A DNA stretch of 64,000 nt from Hofstenia miamia (taxonomy: Eukaryota > Xenacoelomorpha > Acoela). The DNA lies in the NCBI GenBank assembly GCA_004352715.1, contig SCFE01000117.1, forward strand, positions 766,281 to 830,280. The letters run 5' to 3'. Position 1 is the stretch's first letter. Every line of letters starts with the position of its first letter. Positions 36,278 to 48,800 of the stretch are shown here, piece by piece. The position numbers and the translations under genes were made by a program. Under the pieces are notes generated by a model that was not told the origin of the DNA, ran no database searches, and worked only from the letters and a program-made list of their open reading frames with translations.

Positions 36278-38188
36278 CAATAAACTTCTTTCATTTTTTT
36301 TGTAAAAACTTTCGAATTCTTTCATCATAATTTGAGTATTAGAACAGCAATAAATTAATGCTACAGTTGGTAGGAAAAATATGTATTTAGAATTTAAACT
36401 AGTTTAATAAACGCTGAATTTCTCTTGAAATATAATATTGTGTTTTGAAGTTAAACTGAAGGGAAAATCAAAATGTTCACAGCAACGTTTCCCTTTAAAA
36501 TTGAACTGTACAAAGAGTTTATTCCTGTATTAGCTGTTCGCATTCACTTAACCTTTTTGCATGCCATTTTATTCGAACTAAAGTTCAACTTTGCTGTTCA
36601 ATATTTTCGTTAAAATTGTTCTACTTTTTAACTGTATAAAGACTTTATTGTACGCAAAAGCTTCACAGATCTTTTTAAGTTTCACTTTATAGGCCATCAG
36701 TTGTTTCAAACGTAAGAGCTTTTCTAGTAGTGCTTTGTGTTAATTCAAACATTTTCCTTAATATGCAAATAGGCTTGGAAATTAAATATTTATACATTTC
36801 TATATATAATCTTTCGAAACTAATCGATAAAATAAGGCCATATTTATAATGAAGTTAATTTTTAAGTAACCCTCTGCATTTTTACATTGTATAAATAATT
36901 TTCAGGTGTATGTAAGAACAGAGCTTATTTTTTTTAAAGTAATTTATAACACAAAATGACTGATTTCAACAAGGTAATATAATTAAAACTTATTGAATAG
37001 AACTTAAAATTCCCAGTCGCTTATTTAGGTAGCTCATTTTGTCTTTGTTAAGTGGGTTGGGATTTTTTACTTAATGAACAATTTTGCCGCCAGTCTTCGC
37101 CAGAATTCTCAACGCTAATTGTCTTAAAATCCTTGAATTTATTGAATTTTTTGCTACAACTATAATTACAATCTGCCGATGTGATATTATTAAATCTAAT
37201 TTTTCACACCACAACATTTAACTAAATATAAGCTTTTTAGTTTTGACTAGCACTAAACATTTGGTTCAAAACAAATTTGGAATCATAATTCAATTTTTTC
37301 AAAATATAATAAATTAAATTTCTTTGGATCTGCAAAATTCAATTATAAAACAGTGCAAACTCTGTAATAAGATTCAAATGAAAGCTTCAAGCCAAAAACT
37401 TTTGTTTTCTTAAGCTTAGCCTTGAGCAGGTTTCAACCACAGAGCAATAATCCCCTTAGAATAGTTTGTAAATAATGAGGTAGATAATTTAGCCCATAGA
37501 ATCGATATAGTCCCACCCTTTCAGTACTTAATTAGTCGGCACATCCTTCGTATTTCTAATCAAAAAATTGACATTTTAAAAGCAGAGAAACTTTGCAGCA
37601 GAATTTCTACTCGTGTCTACACCATTTGGTTACTATTTTCTTTGGTAGTTTAATACTTTTATAACATGAGAACGACTGCAAAGTTTCTATGAATTTTATT
37701 TTGTGAAATTATTACTACTAAGATAAGAGACTACCCTATTAAACCTTACGTAATTTATAGAAACTCACAATATCTACACGTTTATTTCTATAATGTTCAC
37801 TAAAGCGAAATGGTAAGATGTTTAGCCAACTAAAAAGTGGAACGTTTGCAGTGTCACTGTATTTCTTCATCATATTTGCACTACATGTGAATTAATGTAA
37901 TATAATAACCCCAGCATTCGTCAGATTGCTTTACTATAATGCCAAAATAATATTGTAAAATATGAATCGCATGAAAAAAGTTTTTCTCCAAATATCGTTG
38001 TCTTTCTCTGTCATTACTGTAATACATGAATAGATTTATTAGTAATCCTTAATTAGCAAAATTTTAGATTTTCTAGCTATTTTGAAACTAGAATTGCAGT
38101 AAGAGATTTTTGGTTTATTTGTTCTTAGCTCGGGTAGTCACCAGTGTAAGCTGCATAAGTGGCGATAAGGAAGGGTTAAAGGCGCGGC
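36278..38188. other. AT-rich intergenic stretch
   Basis: No ORF of note or repeat seen. Confidence 0.6.
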
Positions 38189-38191
38189 TTA

Positions 38192-38715
38192 AGGTGTGTT
38201 CCCGCTATCGACTTCTATCAGCAGATTTTATTTTCGTTCACATTGGCGATTTTTTATCATCCGATTTTTCATCAGAAAAAGCGGAGTTGGAAGAGCGTTC
38301 AGACTATTGATTTTTTATCAGATGATAAATTATCATCTTTTGATTGACAATAAGAAAAACAACATCTGTTTATGGGTTGGTTTGTTTTGGAATGTAAACA
38401 ATGTTTACATATTTTGAAGTTGAAATATTTCAACGGCAATAATTTACGTTTTGGAAGTCTGTTCCCTACTTGAGAAGTAAGCAATTAGTTTCAAGTAGAT
38501 ATTCGACTAGTTTTAGTACCGTTCAGACTATCGACTTTTATCAGCTGATAAATTATCAGATGACAGTAATCTGGCTGTTCTGCCAAAAAATCGGATGGAG
38601 CGTTCAGACTATCGACTTTTATCAGCCGATAAAGAAGCAGATAGAGTGTTCACACTATCGACTTTTATCACCGATTTTTTGACAGATGATAAAAGTCGAT
38701 AGTGGGAACACACCT
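38192..38715 (+). mobile_element. Harbinger-like miniature element, copy 1
   Basis: A 524-bp element with about 28-bp inverted ends (AGGTGTGTTCCC, then R, then CTATCGACTT, Y, TATCA). TTA stands on both sides (38189-38191 and 38716-38718). A three-base TTA/TAA duplication is the hallmark of PIF/Harbinger. The interior repeats the module GTTCAGACTATCGACTTTTA with TCAGCTGATAA at 38297, 38521, 38602 and 38648 and in inverted form near the right end, and contains the perfect palindrome GTTGAAATATTTCAAC. No transposase is encoded; the 60-73 aa ORFs on both strands are by-products of the repeats. The second copy is at 63368-63910. Confidence 0.75.
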
Positions 38716-38718
38716 TTA

Positions 38719-39443
38719 GTGAACAATCAGAATACGTCAGAACGCTATGTACTTAATACCAAAATAAATGGATTTAGACGTGTTACTAGTCTCAAAATGC
38801 TAAATTAATATTCATAAACGGCAGGAAAGATTTGATTTGTGCATTGATATTGCTAGTTTGAAGGATTTTGTTTCAATAATCGCAAAATGAATCAATATTT
38901 TAAAACTAATCAAATCTGGTGTATTGAAGACCGAATTTGCTCCGAATATATGACTGCTACTGTAACTAGATTATATTTAACATAATTATTACAAATATAT
39001 TACTAGTATTTAAAAAATTTAACTTTTTTGCTGTCATTGCAAAAAGGATGATGAAAATACTTTATATTTTTTTATGACCATATCTCTTGGAAGGAAATTA
39101 CCATTTCTAGCTTTTTTGGATTGACCAAGGTCAAATTACAAAGATAAAAAATAAATAATAAAAATTATATCATAATATTTAAAAATTCTAGAATCTTTTC
39201 ACAACTCCCAGTTTATGATAGGAACTTGGTAATTCTACCGCCTCAACTGTTAGTGGATCGAAGCTTGAACGATAGTCTGCAAAGTTAGCCTTGCAGAAGA
39301 GAAGCCTCTCTGATTAGCCACCACTCGTTTGGGCTAAATTACTTTGATATGACCATTTTTTGTGTATTTTCCAGAAAGCCAATAGGATATCAGTAGTATA
39401 GCTAACGGTAATATCACAATCCTTGTCAATTCACAATCAATGA
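38719..39443. other. AT-rich stretch before the hAT relic
   Basis: No gene seen. The interval 39200-39440 is less AT-rich and could be decayed upstream sequence of the hAT transposase, but no motif is readable. Confidence 0.5.
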
Positions 39444-39986
39444 GCGCTAGAACTGAAAACCTTATTCTCAGCACTCCAAAAAATTAATTCTGTCACACTT
39501 AAATTACAGGAAGAAGATATTAACCTTGGGGATGTGCGCATACTCTTCGATTCTTTGATAGAAGAATTTCCACTATTCCGAAATTATCTTGAAAAGAACT
39601 CGACTATCGTTCATTCACCACTACTGGAGAATGCTATGTGCAATTCTGTATTAGGTGAAAATTTGGCTCAAGATGAAACCGATATTCTGGCGTCTGTTTT
39701 TGGAGAAAATGAAATTTCTGTTGTTCCTGATCAGCCAAACTCGCTTAACTTTGCTGAAGTTGCTTTGTAAAAAAAGAAAGTCTCCGCTTCATATCATTTA
39801 AGTTGGGTGCCGCCCACTTCCAACCTGGTCGAGCGTCTGTTCAGTTCAGCTAAGCAAGTCATGAGCCAACATCGCAAGAACATGACACCCATGCATTTGG
39901 AAATCGTCATGTTCTTGAAGGTTAACAGGCGATTTTGGGATTCCTCAGTGCTGGATTTGGTTATCAATAAAGAAACTGCTGAGTAA
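39444..39986 (+). pseudogene. hAT transposase C-terminus with one in-frame stop
   Basis: A single frame, open from 39444, reads through LFSALQKINSVTLKLQEEDI, VRILFDSLIEEFPLFRNYLE and NFAEVAL, reaches TAA at 39768-39770, and continues in the same frame as KKKVSASYHLSWVPPTSNLV, ERLFSSAKQVMSQHRKNMTP and MHLEIVMFLKVNRRFWD to a stop at 39984-39986. The second part is the hAT dimerisation domain, with its PTSN-ERLFS signature and the LFLK-N--FW end. The domain joins transposase subunits. Only the stop (probably a former sense codon in a Lys-rich linker) and the missing N-terminal BED finger and catalytic core mark it as dead. No hAT ends were found nearby. The minus-strand ORF at 39794-40000 is a shadow. 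Confidence 0.85.
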
Positions 39987-40500
39987 CTGTTGAAAATCAT
40001 TGAATAATGTTTTTATCTTGTGTGCTGTAATTTTGAAAATAATTGCAAAAAAAATAATAATAATTGCAATTATTTATTTTTTGTTCTTAAAATAAAAATA
40101 ATTTATTTTTGGTTCAAAATATATTTCAATAAATTATTTCCAGTGTCTGTTATGCAATATCAAGAGACTTTAAACCAACATGCGGTTATTTGACAAATAT
40201 TGAACCTCTCAAACGATTATGGAACGTCTGGACTATTGCAACAGCTGCGTCAGTCCCCCTTCAATACTACTTTAAAAAATTTTATGAGATTTTCATTCAT
40301 TTAATGGAATTGTAGTATTAAAAACTAAGTAAGTTATTAAATTATGTTAGTTAATTCCGTCGTAACACTATGACGTCTTTTCAATTCAAGGAATGGTTAA
40401 CATGCATTATTTATCACAACTAGGAGGTGAGTGTTCGTAGGAAAAGTAAGGTTATGACAATTAGAAATAAATGAGCGGGTTCATTAAATGAGAACTGTTA

Positions 40501-40572
<72 letters not shown>

Positions 40573-43055
40573 TCCACATATCTTCAAATTTCTAGTTTGG
40601 AGTTTTTCTTTAAATCTGAGTGGTGTTAAATGCTTAAGAACATAGAAGTACATTATTATGTTGTAAGAAGTCTAGTATTTTACCTTAATCATTTGCAACT
40701 TATCAAACATACCGGCCTTCTTGCTTGAAATCATTGCATATTTTGCAAGAACTTCAATTGGTATTTATATATATACAAAATTATTAGGCCATTATATTCA
40801 AATACTTATTTACCATAACTATCCTCAGCCCTAAACATAATTTCTCATTCACAAGAAGGTTTTTTTAGGTGTTTTATGCTTAAATATATAGTTTGAGGTC
40901 TGTAGAGTAGTAATGTGAAAAAGAGCCTTAAGCAATGATCTAAAATAGGTCTTAGATTAATTGTAAGAATAATATTTTCAAAAATTTTGAATTGTCAAAA
41001 TTTGTGTAATTTAAATTACCGATAATTCATAAATTAGTTCGTGCTCCAAATATAGTTGAAAATGAAATTACCCAAAACCAACTTTTGCTAATGGAAAAAC
41101 TTCACACGAGTTTACCTTTCATTTTTGAATTATTTTATAAGAACTATCTTACCAATTTATTTTAGTCAAAGTTATTATAATTTATTTAAAGCACTCAAAA
41201 TCACAGACTTATATAATTATCCGTTTTAAATAATTGATTTAAACTTAATGATCCTGTTCGAAATATAGAACATCAAGATGAATTTAAATTTAAAATTGTC
41301 TCCACGCAGCAGAAATGTTAAAAAATTCATTTATCCTGAAATGAGTTGAGTTGCGGTGGACTGATGTTTAATTGATTAAACAATTTCGTATCAATTCAAA
41401 TAATACATTGAGCAATTTCCCATAGTAAATTAATAGCTAACTCATTTATCAATTGTCTCCAGCGTTGTAAAATTACTATTTTGCTAGTGCACCAAAATAC
41501 TCAAGAGATTAGTTTACTTTTGTGCTAATGAATTTTTTTGATATGAAATCCTCCACGATTAAAATTGACGTGGAAATGTTTTGTTTATTTGAAAAGAATT
41601 TTATTCCTTTAGTTTGCAAATTTTTGAAAAAATACAACCTTATGTGGTTTATCACCAAATTTAATTTTTACAATGTTGTGTTCAATTTTTTGAAAGATTA
41701 AATTTGTTCAAAGTTCAACATAAATGATTTGTAATTAATTGGAATTTTTTATGATTTTTTCAAAAACTAAAACTGCAAATTATGATTTTATTTAATACAT
41801 ACGTACGTGGATTGAATTAAAACATAAAAATATAACAGGTTTATTGATAATTTGGTGATTTTAGAAAAAAGTGAATTACTAATGAAAGAAAATTTATTCC
41901 GGCATATAAAAGTGCATCAAAATTTGAAATTGCATTTGTAGTTCATCAATAAATAAAATAACACTGCATTTATCTTGTTGTTTTAGTATTGATGGTTCAA
42001 TACTTTCTGAATGCTAATTTTGAATCTATTTAGGCTATTTTTAAATATTCTCACATTGTGCATTCCTGATTGAAACACCTGCATTTGAGTAAAATTTTAA
42101 TAAAACATTTTGCCTAGTTCAATATATCTATGAAACAACTGAGTCTATATTGTGTCTTATTTGCATGTAAATTGATTTAACATTGTTAGTAAACAGCAAA
42201 CTTTAGTTGATAATTTTAAAATGTTAGAATCACATTTATCAGAACTTTAGGATTTTAGGACATTTTTTATACAAACGTTAGTATTTTAACAACTATCATG
42301 GTGGAATGTCCCCTCCCCCATCAGGTTTTCAAAATTGATTTTAATTGGCTAAATCAAAAAAATTCGGCAAAAAAATAAAAACGTGGTAAGATTCATTTTT
42401 GGGCTCACTTATTTGGTCTCTACTGAGATGCCCGCTGTCAGAAAATCCTGCATACGCCCTGATAACATTTTAACCCGAGCACTTATAATATTATTATCGT
42501 TTTCTCAAGGATAATGTCTAATTGCTACGACATGGAATGGCATTAGTTTGTTGAGTTTTCTTACAGTTTCTCAACAAGGTCATCTCACAGAATATTGTTC
42601 AAACTTCCAAAGCTACGGCTTCAAATTTCTGGTTTAGAGTACCTAGGCTTGTCAACTTACTTCCGCCATGCTTTGACCTTTACAATCCACTCTTAATCAA
42701 GCGACAGCTACTGGCCCTTTCTGGATGTCATGTCTTCTGCGATGTCATGCCGAGAAGATATCACGTGCTCATTCACTATTGCCTGTTACTGTCCATCTTG
42801 TCGTCTTCTGAAGCCCGATCTTACAGCATACTTGTAAATTTTAATTTTATTCATTGCTAAGTTCAACACAAAACAAATGAAGATATACAACGCGTCCTTA
42901 CTTATTCTGAATGGGTAAATGTAGATGAAACTGTTGCAGAATTATGTGCAAAAACTGCTAGTCAATATATGTAGTTCTATATTAACAGGGATTACTCCCT
43001 TCATGTCGGCGCAATAAAATTATATATTTTTTTGTAGTGCTGTCATGTGAAGTTT
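39987..43055. other. AT-rich intergenic stretch
   Basis: Contains (TA)n at 40504-40565. A GC-richer patch at 42590-42830 has one frame reading RVPRLVNLLPPCFDLYNPLL, which faintly resembles the C-terminal tail of some non-LTR retrotransposons; I would not call it. Otherwise nothing. Confidence 0.55.
40504..40565. repeat. (TA)n microsatellite, about 60 bp
   Basis: One of the longest pure TA runs in the window. Confidence 0.95.
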
Positions 43056-43090
43056 TAATAATAATAATAGTAATAATAATAATAATAATA
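43056..43090. repeat. (TAA)n at the 5' junction of the Dong-like element
   Basis: TAA/ATA triplets with one G interruption, directly followed by element sequence at 43091. Confidence 0.9.
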
Positions 43091-43846
43091 AGGGGAAAAA
43101 GAGAGTTGAACAGGCTAAGCAAAGGGAAGGTGAAGTAATAGATGTTGTGACAAAAGTGGCGGAAGCAGCAGACTCAGTGGGTGCAGAAACTGAAGCAAAA
43201 ATCAAGGAAAAGATGAAGGAAGAACTAGTTTGCCAGTTCCAAGAGGAGTTAAGAAAAGCAAGCTAGCAGTAGAGACAGCAAAGGTCAATAAAGTGTTGGA
43301 GAGGATAGATGCTAGGAGTGTCACAGAAGTGAATAGCTTAGTGTACGCAGGTGCATGTGAGGTGAGGAAAATTGTAGGCATGGACATGAAAAAGAAAAGA
43401 TGACAAAAAGATAAGAGAGGCAGAAAGCCGGCAAGTGAGAAAAGAATTGAGAATAAAGTGGCAAAGATTAGGCAGCAAATATAGAAGATCAGGACAAGTA
43501 AGGCAGTACAGGACAGGTGCAGGCTAGGTAATGGCAAGACTATAGAAACTGCAAGAGAAGAGGTTAAGCAAAGATTAGTTGCAGAAGCTGAGAAAGTGAG
43601 AAAATATAGGGCAAGGGCAAAGCAGGCAAGAGACAATATGAAGTTTGAGACCCAAAAAGGAGGATTCTACAAAGAACGAGATATGGGGAAGTTCAGGAGC
43701 AGAGATAGAGAGTGAGCAGATGCAGAAGGAATTCAGGCAAGAAGAAGAAGTAATCACTACTGCAAAGCTGAAGGAGGCTCTAAAGAATATAAGGTACATG
43801 GGTATTGGCTGAAGAAGTTCACAAATGTTCATGACTAGCAGTAGCA

Positions 43847-44949
43847 TTGGAGGAGTGTGTGGTGAGTGGGTGTCCAGAGTGGATGGTAGTGGGAAGGACA
43901 TTTCTGATGCAGAAGGACCCAAAGAAAGGTAGTGAAGCAAGCAACTTCAGGCCAATAACATGTCTGCTAACTTATGTGATTTCAAGTAGGCTGGCATATT
44001 ACTTAGAACAAAACAGGTTGATACCAGAGGAGCAGAAGGGATGTAGGACAAAGACGAGAGGATGCAAAGATCAGTTGTTGATAGCCCAGGCAGTGGTGGA
44101 GAACTGTAGAAGAAGGAATACAAACTTAGAAATTGCATGGATAGACTACAGGAAGGCATATGACTGCATATCACATAGGTGGGTATTGAGGACGCTAGAG
44201 GCCAATGGATTTTCACGGAAATGGGTTGACATATTCCAAGGAGACTGCTTAACACCACTACTGTTTGTAGTTAGCTTAATCCCTATCACAGAAAAGTTAA
44301 AGGAGACGGGCATAGGGTATAAGATGGATAAGAATGGTAGAGCAGTGAGTCACCTGTGGTAAATGGACGACCTGAAGTTGTATGCTAGTTCAAGAAAGAT
44401 GTTGCAGAAGCAAGTAGAAACATTGGAGAACGCAAGCAGAAATTCAAGGTTAGAATTTGGATTAGGAAAGTGTGCGGCAGTGATAATGACTAGAGGTAAG
44501 TGTATGGATGGGGATCGTTTAAGGACGAGCAGTGGGAATATGATTGAGGGAGTCAAAGAGGGGTACAAGTACTTAGGAGTGATAGAGAAAGACAGAACAG
44601 ATCACGAGGAAATGAAGATGAGGCTAAGGAAAGAATACAAGAGGAGAGTAAGGAAAGTTATACAGAAGTCAAGATTGAATGGGCAGAACAGTATAAAAGC
44701 CATTAATACATGGGCGATATCAGTGTTGAGATATTCGGCAGGAATAGTTAGGAGGAACAGAATGAACTTAAGGAGCTAGACAGGGAGACAAGGAAGATAC
44801 TAGCAGCAGAGAGAGCATTCAACGTAAACAGAGATGTTGATAGGTTGTACATCACAAGGCATAAGAGAAGGAAAGGACTGCTAAGTGTGGAGGAAACTTT
44901 TAGAATCAGAAGCACTAGGGCTAAAGGAATACGTAGAAGCACAAACTAG
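43847..44949 (+). pseudogene. Dong-like reverse transcriptase, stop in the catalytic motif
   Basis: The enzyme would copy element RNA onto the nicked target. Visible: GRTFLMQKDPKKGSEASNFR and PITCLLT (finger motifs), EEQKGCRTKTRGCKDQLLIA, motif A IAWIDYRKAYDCISHRWVLR with its Asp, motif B QGDCLTPLLF, and motif C. In motif C, LWYMDDLKLYA is broken: the Tyr codon of YMDD reads TAA (44360-44362), so the frame stops and then resumes in phase with MDDLKLYA. Between motifs A and B the protein jumps from RKWVDIF directly to QGDCL, so some 40 residues found in relatives are missing without loss of frame. After KVIQKSRLNGQNSIKAINTW the frame shifts near 44755 into NELKELDRETRK. Dead copy, with the motifs still sharp. 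Confidence 0.9.
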
Positions 44950-45392
44950 AGGGTCACTACTGGAGGCCACTAAGTAGTTAAGGAAGATAAGAACTGAGAG
45001 TGAAGGAAAGTAAACATACCAGAGTAGGATGGAATTAGAGAGACAAATAAGATATAGGCAGAAGGCAATGCATGGAGAGTACTGGAGGAACACAGAAAAT
45101 GTTACAGAGAAGAAAGCAACAAATGGTTAAAGAAAATGGTAAAAGAGAAACGGAAGCACTGATAATGGCAGCACAGGAGCAAGCAATAAGAACAAACTGG
45201 GTGAAGAAGCATATAGACAGAAGAATGGAAGTAAGTGATAAGTGTAGGCTATGTAAGAAAGAGGCAGAGAAAGTAGATCATCTGATAGCAGGGTGTGAAT
45301 GAGTATAAGTTCAGGCATGAATAGTTGGGACGATTGGTACATTGGAGCTTGAGCAGGCAGCATGGGTTAGAAGCAGGAGACAACTGGTATGA

Positions 45393-45791
45393 CCAGATGA
45401 TAAGTTTAAGATACTGTGGGACTTTAAAATCCAGACAAGCAAGGTAATAGAAGCACGGAGGCCAGACATAGTAGTGGTAGACAAAGAGAAAGGATTGGGA
45501 ACAGTGATAGACATAGCAGTACCAAAAGAAAGAAATGTAGAAAGCAAGGAGAAAAAGAAGATAGACAAGTACAGGGAGTTGGCAGAGGAAATACAAAGGC
45601 TGTGGAAGTTAAAGAAAGTTGAAGTAGTCCCGGTAGTTGTAGGAGCACTAGGAGCAGTGAGTAAGATGCATAAGAGATACTTGGAGGAGTTGGAAGTACC
45701 AAAGTGGGGAGGAGCAGTAGCACAGAAGGCAGCATTGTTAGGAACAGCTAGAGTAGTGAGGAAAGCTCTCAGACTATCTGGGAACTGGTGA
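45393..45791 (+). pseudogene. Dong-like C-terminal endonuclease domain
   Basis: An uninterrupted frame of about 130 codons, KILWDFKIQTSKVIEARRPD, then IVVVDKEKGLGTVIDIAVPK, and on to LEVPKWGGAVAQKAA and the end LRLSGNW. RPD followed about 15 residues later by IDIAVP is the PD-D pattern of the restriction-like endonuclease that R2/R4-clade elements use to nick the target. The domain itself looks intact, but it is out of frame with the zinc knuckle upstream (stop at 45390-45392). The element 3'-UTR is only about 50 bp before the TAA tail. Confidence 0.85.
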
Positions 45792-45842
45792 GTTCCCCGA
45801 GCTGAAAGGGATACCAGCATAAAGCTGTGAGAAGAAATGAAC

Positions 45843-45871
45843 TAATAATAATAATAATAATAATAATAATC
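45843..45871. repeat. (TAA)n tail of the Dong-like element
   Basis: About 29 bp of TAA triplets straight after the element's short 3'-UTR, then AT-rich unique DNA. Confidence 0.9.
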
Positions 45872-48800
45872 TGATTTGGCGACTCAGACAATTCACTCTG
45901 CTTTGTTTATCAAAAAGTAACTGGTACAATTCCTGGTCATTTTTAAAGTTTTGCGATTCTTTCATAAATATATTTTATAAAAATCATGTTTTTAGACCTA
46001 ATTATGAAAAAAGTTTAAATTTACTATGAACATTGGAAAATCCTATGCAATAACGTTTTTTATAGCTACTGCATATTTCAATTGTTCAGAATTATGTGAA
46101 CTATATTAACTAAGAGATTCGCACTTACGTATTAATTATTTCTTATCATTCTGCAATGAAAATAATTTCTCTCAAGTGGAGTTCATTGACAAATATATCC
46201 ATCTACAATTCGTTTTTAATGGACTATTTAAATGTCATCTCCACTTATCGCAGAAGTTCAATTACCGCGTTATGTGATTTCAATTAATGCGTATTTAGTT
46301 AATTCATTTAGTAATGATAGAAAGAAAGACATTCCGACTGAAATAAATTCTATATGCGTATTAATAAAATAATAAGAAATATCATCAGCTGCGTTATTTC
46401 CTCCAAATACTGCACTCCTCTTATATATCTATAGTGTTTCGTTTCTTAGATCTAGCCTTAAGCATTAAGGAGAATTTTTATTGCTAACCTATTTTAGAGC
46501 TGTATTCCAGTGTCCCTCGATTAGATTACTAATAATCCGATTACTGATATTTTAAACTGCATTCACAGCTTGATTTTTAGCTTGTGTTGAAAAATCCTTT
46601 TTTGAAAGTATGTATACTATATATCTGATGAACAATAGTATATTGTAATGGCCAATAGGCTTGCACATCTCCACTTACTGAAATTAAAAAATATTAAACT
46701 TGAAATTTTATTTAAATCATTCGTTGTTTACAGATGTTACCTTCCTCTGCTGTCAATCAAAAAATAATTGTGCGTTGTCAAATCCTCTCAATGCCATTAT
46801 TTTGACTATATGCTTTATTTTACAAATATCGAATGTTACAAATCGCTAGTGTGAACGATTTCAATGACATTTTGGCAAAAAAAAGTTCATAGTAATTGTC
46901 TTTACAATAATTTGCTGACAATGGTAATGGCAGGTGAATTAACTCTGTTCTGTCTGCAATGAGGAACTGGTTTAAAGTTTGTACCATTCGAATAATAAAG
47001 TTAATAAGAAATAAATGAATAGAGAAAGTTATAAATATATCAACTTTATTTAAAGAGAAAATGCTATAAATAAGAAACTTCTGACAGTAGTATATACCAA
47101 CATAAATTTACTAGTAAATTATTTTGAATTATCTTTCATTAAATGATTCTTTCAGAACACGCTTTCAATTAATTTCTTTTGAAATTTTAAATAAATAATT
47201 TGATCATTTTGTGGAAAAATATTACAAAATAGCAATTGTCTTAAAATGGTAATTTCCGTCAATAAATTGGTTTATAATAATTTGCTGGTATGAAATTAAT
47301 TTCTTTGATTTCAATCAGCGAATTGTGAATTTTAATTAAGTTACTATACATTTAAATATCATTGAGGATTATATGAAAATTCACTTTTAATGAAAATTAA
47401 TATTCCTACCATTCTTAAATAGTATAACGTTATAAAATTTAGTCACATAGTTGTAACAATTTTGCTATTTTCAGAAAGTGCTTTGTTTAAAATATAGAAA
47501 TCATACCATGTTATTTCCATTTTTTTACAAAAACGTGGCATTGTCAATATTATAAATTTACTTATACTCGCTGTTAGCCAGTGAATATTTAGGAATAAAA
47601 TTGGGAGATGGTAATTGATTTATGGGAAATTACGACGTACGGGAGAACTATTATGCAGTTTGAAGGTGGATTTGTCTAATTTACAATTGATGCATTCCTT
47701 TTGCAAGAGCCTATCACAGCAATTTTCGTGTGACAAATTTATAGACACTGTTTATTAAATATCCACAAGGTAAATTTATGTAACTTAGGACAGACAAAGC
47801 AAGGGAATTGTAAACTCGACATTCCAGAATAAACTAGAATAACATCCAATTAAAATGACACATTTAAAAATAATTTCTACTCTAATGACATCTCTAAATA
47901 ACAATTAAAAAGTGAGATGTTGACAGTTTTGAACGAGCAGACGTCAATTGAATAAAGACTTCTTTTTTAAATTTTCGAACCGTACATTCTCATCAAACTG
48001 AAATATTAAATATATTATCTTCTCAGTTCACTTTAGCAATGGCATGATGTCATGGCAATGCCCAATTTGTTTCATTAATTTTAGTCAATCTATTCCGCAA
48101 AATGTTGGTGTAAAAATATCCCCGTTACGATGTGTAGAACATCAAAATCTTTTTAAGAATATTTGGGTGGTGATGTTTCAAAAAGAATGTCATTAAAAAT
48201 ACGTATTTTTTATTTTAGATTGGTCACTTTGTCCTTTAGACTAAGACGTAGAAATGCAAAATATATTTTCTTATTGTTAAGAGGTGGATTTATATTAATA
48301 CGGAATGATCTTATAAACAATATTACATCCAATGAACGCAGAAAATAACAGTATAACTTTTTAACTTTAACAAATTTTTACGCTAACTAGTACAATTCAA
48401 AATTATTATATATAATAATTTCATTAATAATTTTTTAGGAGATTTCGCTTCAAGGTTTTAATTTAATTTAGTGGGTGAAGACCTCTGCATCGAGGTTAAT
48501 AATATTTGAAAAAGTAACCTCGCGTATTCAGCTTTACATTTTCTTGTGTTTTCATTAATTCTAAGAAAATGTCTAACATTGTAAAGGAATGCATTATACC
48601 AGTACATGTATAGAACAGTAAGTTTCTAATGTAACATTTTCCTAAAACCACTAATAACCCACGAACTGTAAAGCCTATATAATTTAAAATTAAAAAATTG
48701 AAAATATAGCATAAGTTGGTCTCCAAATTTCCTTGATTAAATAATTAAAAGAATGATTGACAAAAAGCAAGAATAAATTTATATTAGAAAGGACATTACA

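Larger units (their letters stand above)
43091..45842 (+). mobile_element. Dong/R4-like retrotransposon inserted in (TAA)n
   Basis: A 2.75-kb element between two TAA tracts. It is purine-rich and clearly different in base and codon use from the AT-rich host DNA. The coding order matches the R4 clade: an N-terminal part (KRVEQAKQREGEVIDVV, then VLERIDARSVTEVNSLVYAG), a reverse transcriptase, a thumb/linker (NELKELDRETRKILAAE, DVDRLYITRHKRRKGLLSVE), a CX2CX8HX4C zinc knuckle (45240-45300), and a C-terminal restriction-like endonuclease. Known Dong elements insert into TAA repeats, and the position and the TAA tail here agree. There are several frameshifts and stops. It is probably shortened at the 5' end, since no full N-terminal DNA-binding region is seen. 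The many minus-strand ORFs across it are shadows. Confidence 0.9.

Noticed and set aside
38110-38682. Small serine/tyrosine-rich proteins in the Harbinger-like copies
   Set aside because: Frames on both strands and in both copies arise from the repeated CTATCGACTTTTATCAG modules; they are not conserved as proteins.
42590-42830. Possible non-LTR retrotransposon C-terminus (RVPRLVNLLPPCF)
   Set aside because: The similarity is limited to a few residues, with a stop upstream and no neighbouring reverse transcriptase motifs.
43202-45965. Numerous minus-strand ORFs rich in S, L and P across the Dong-like element
   Set aside because: Shadows of a purine-rich coding strand; the plus strand carries the recognisable reverse transcriptase and endonuclease motifs.
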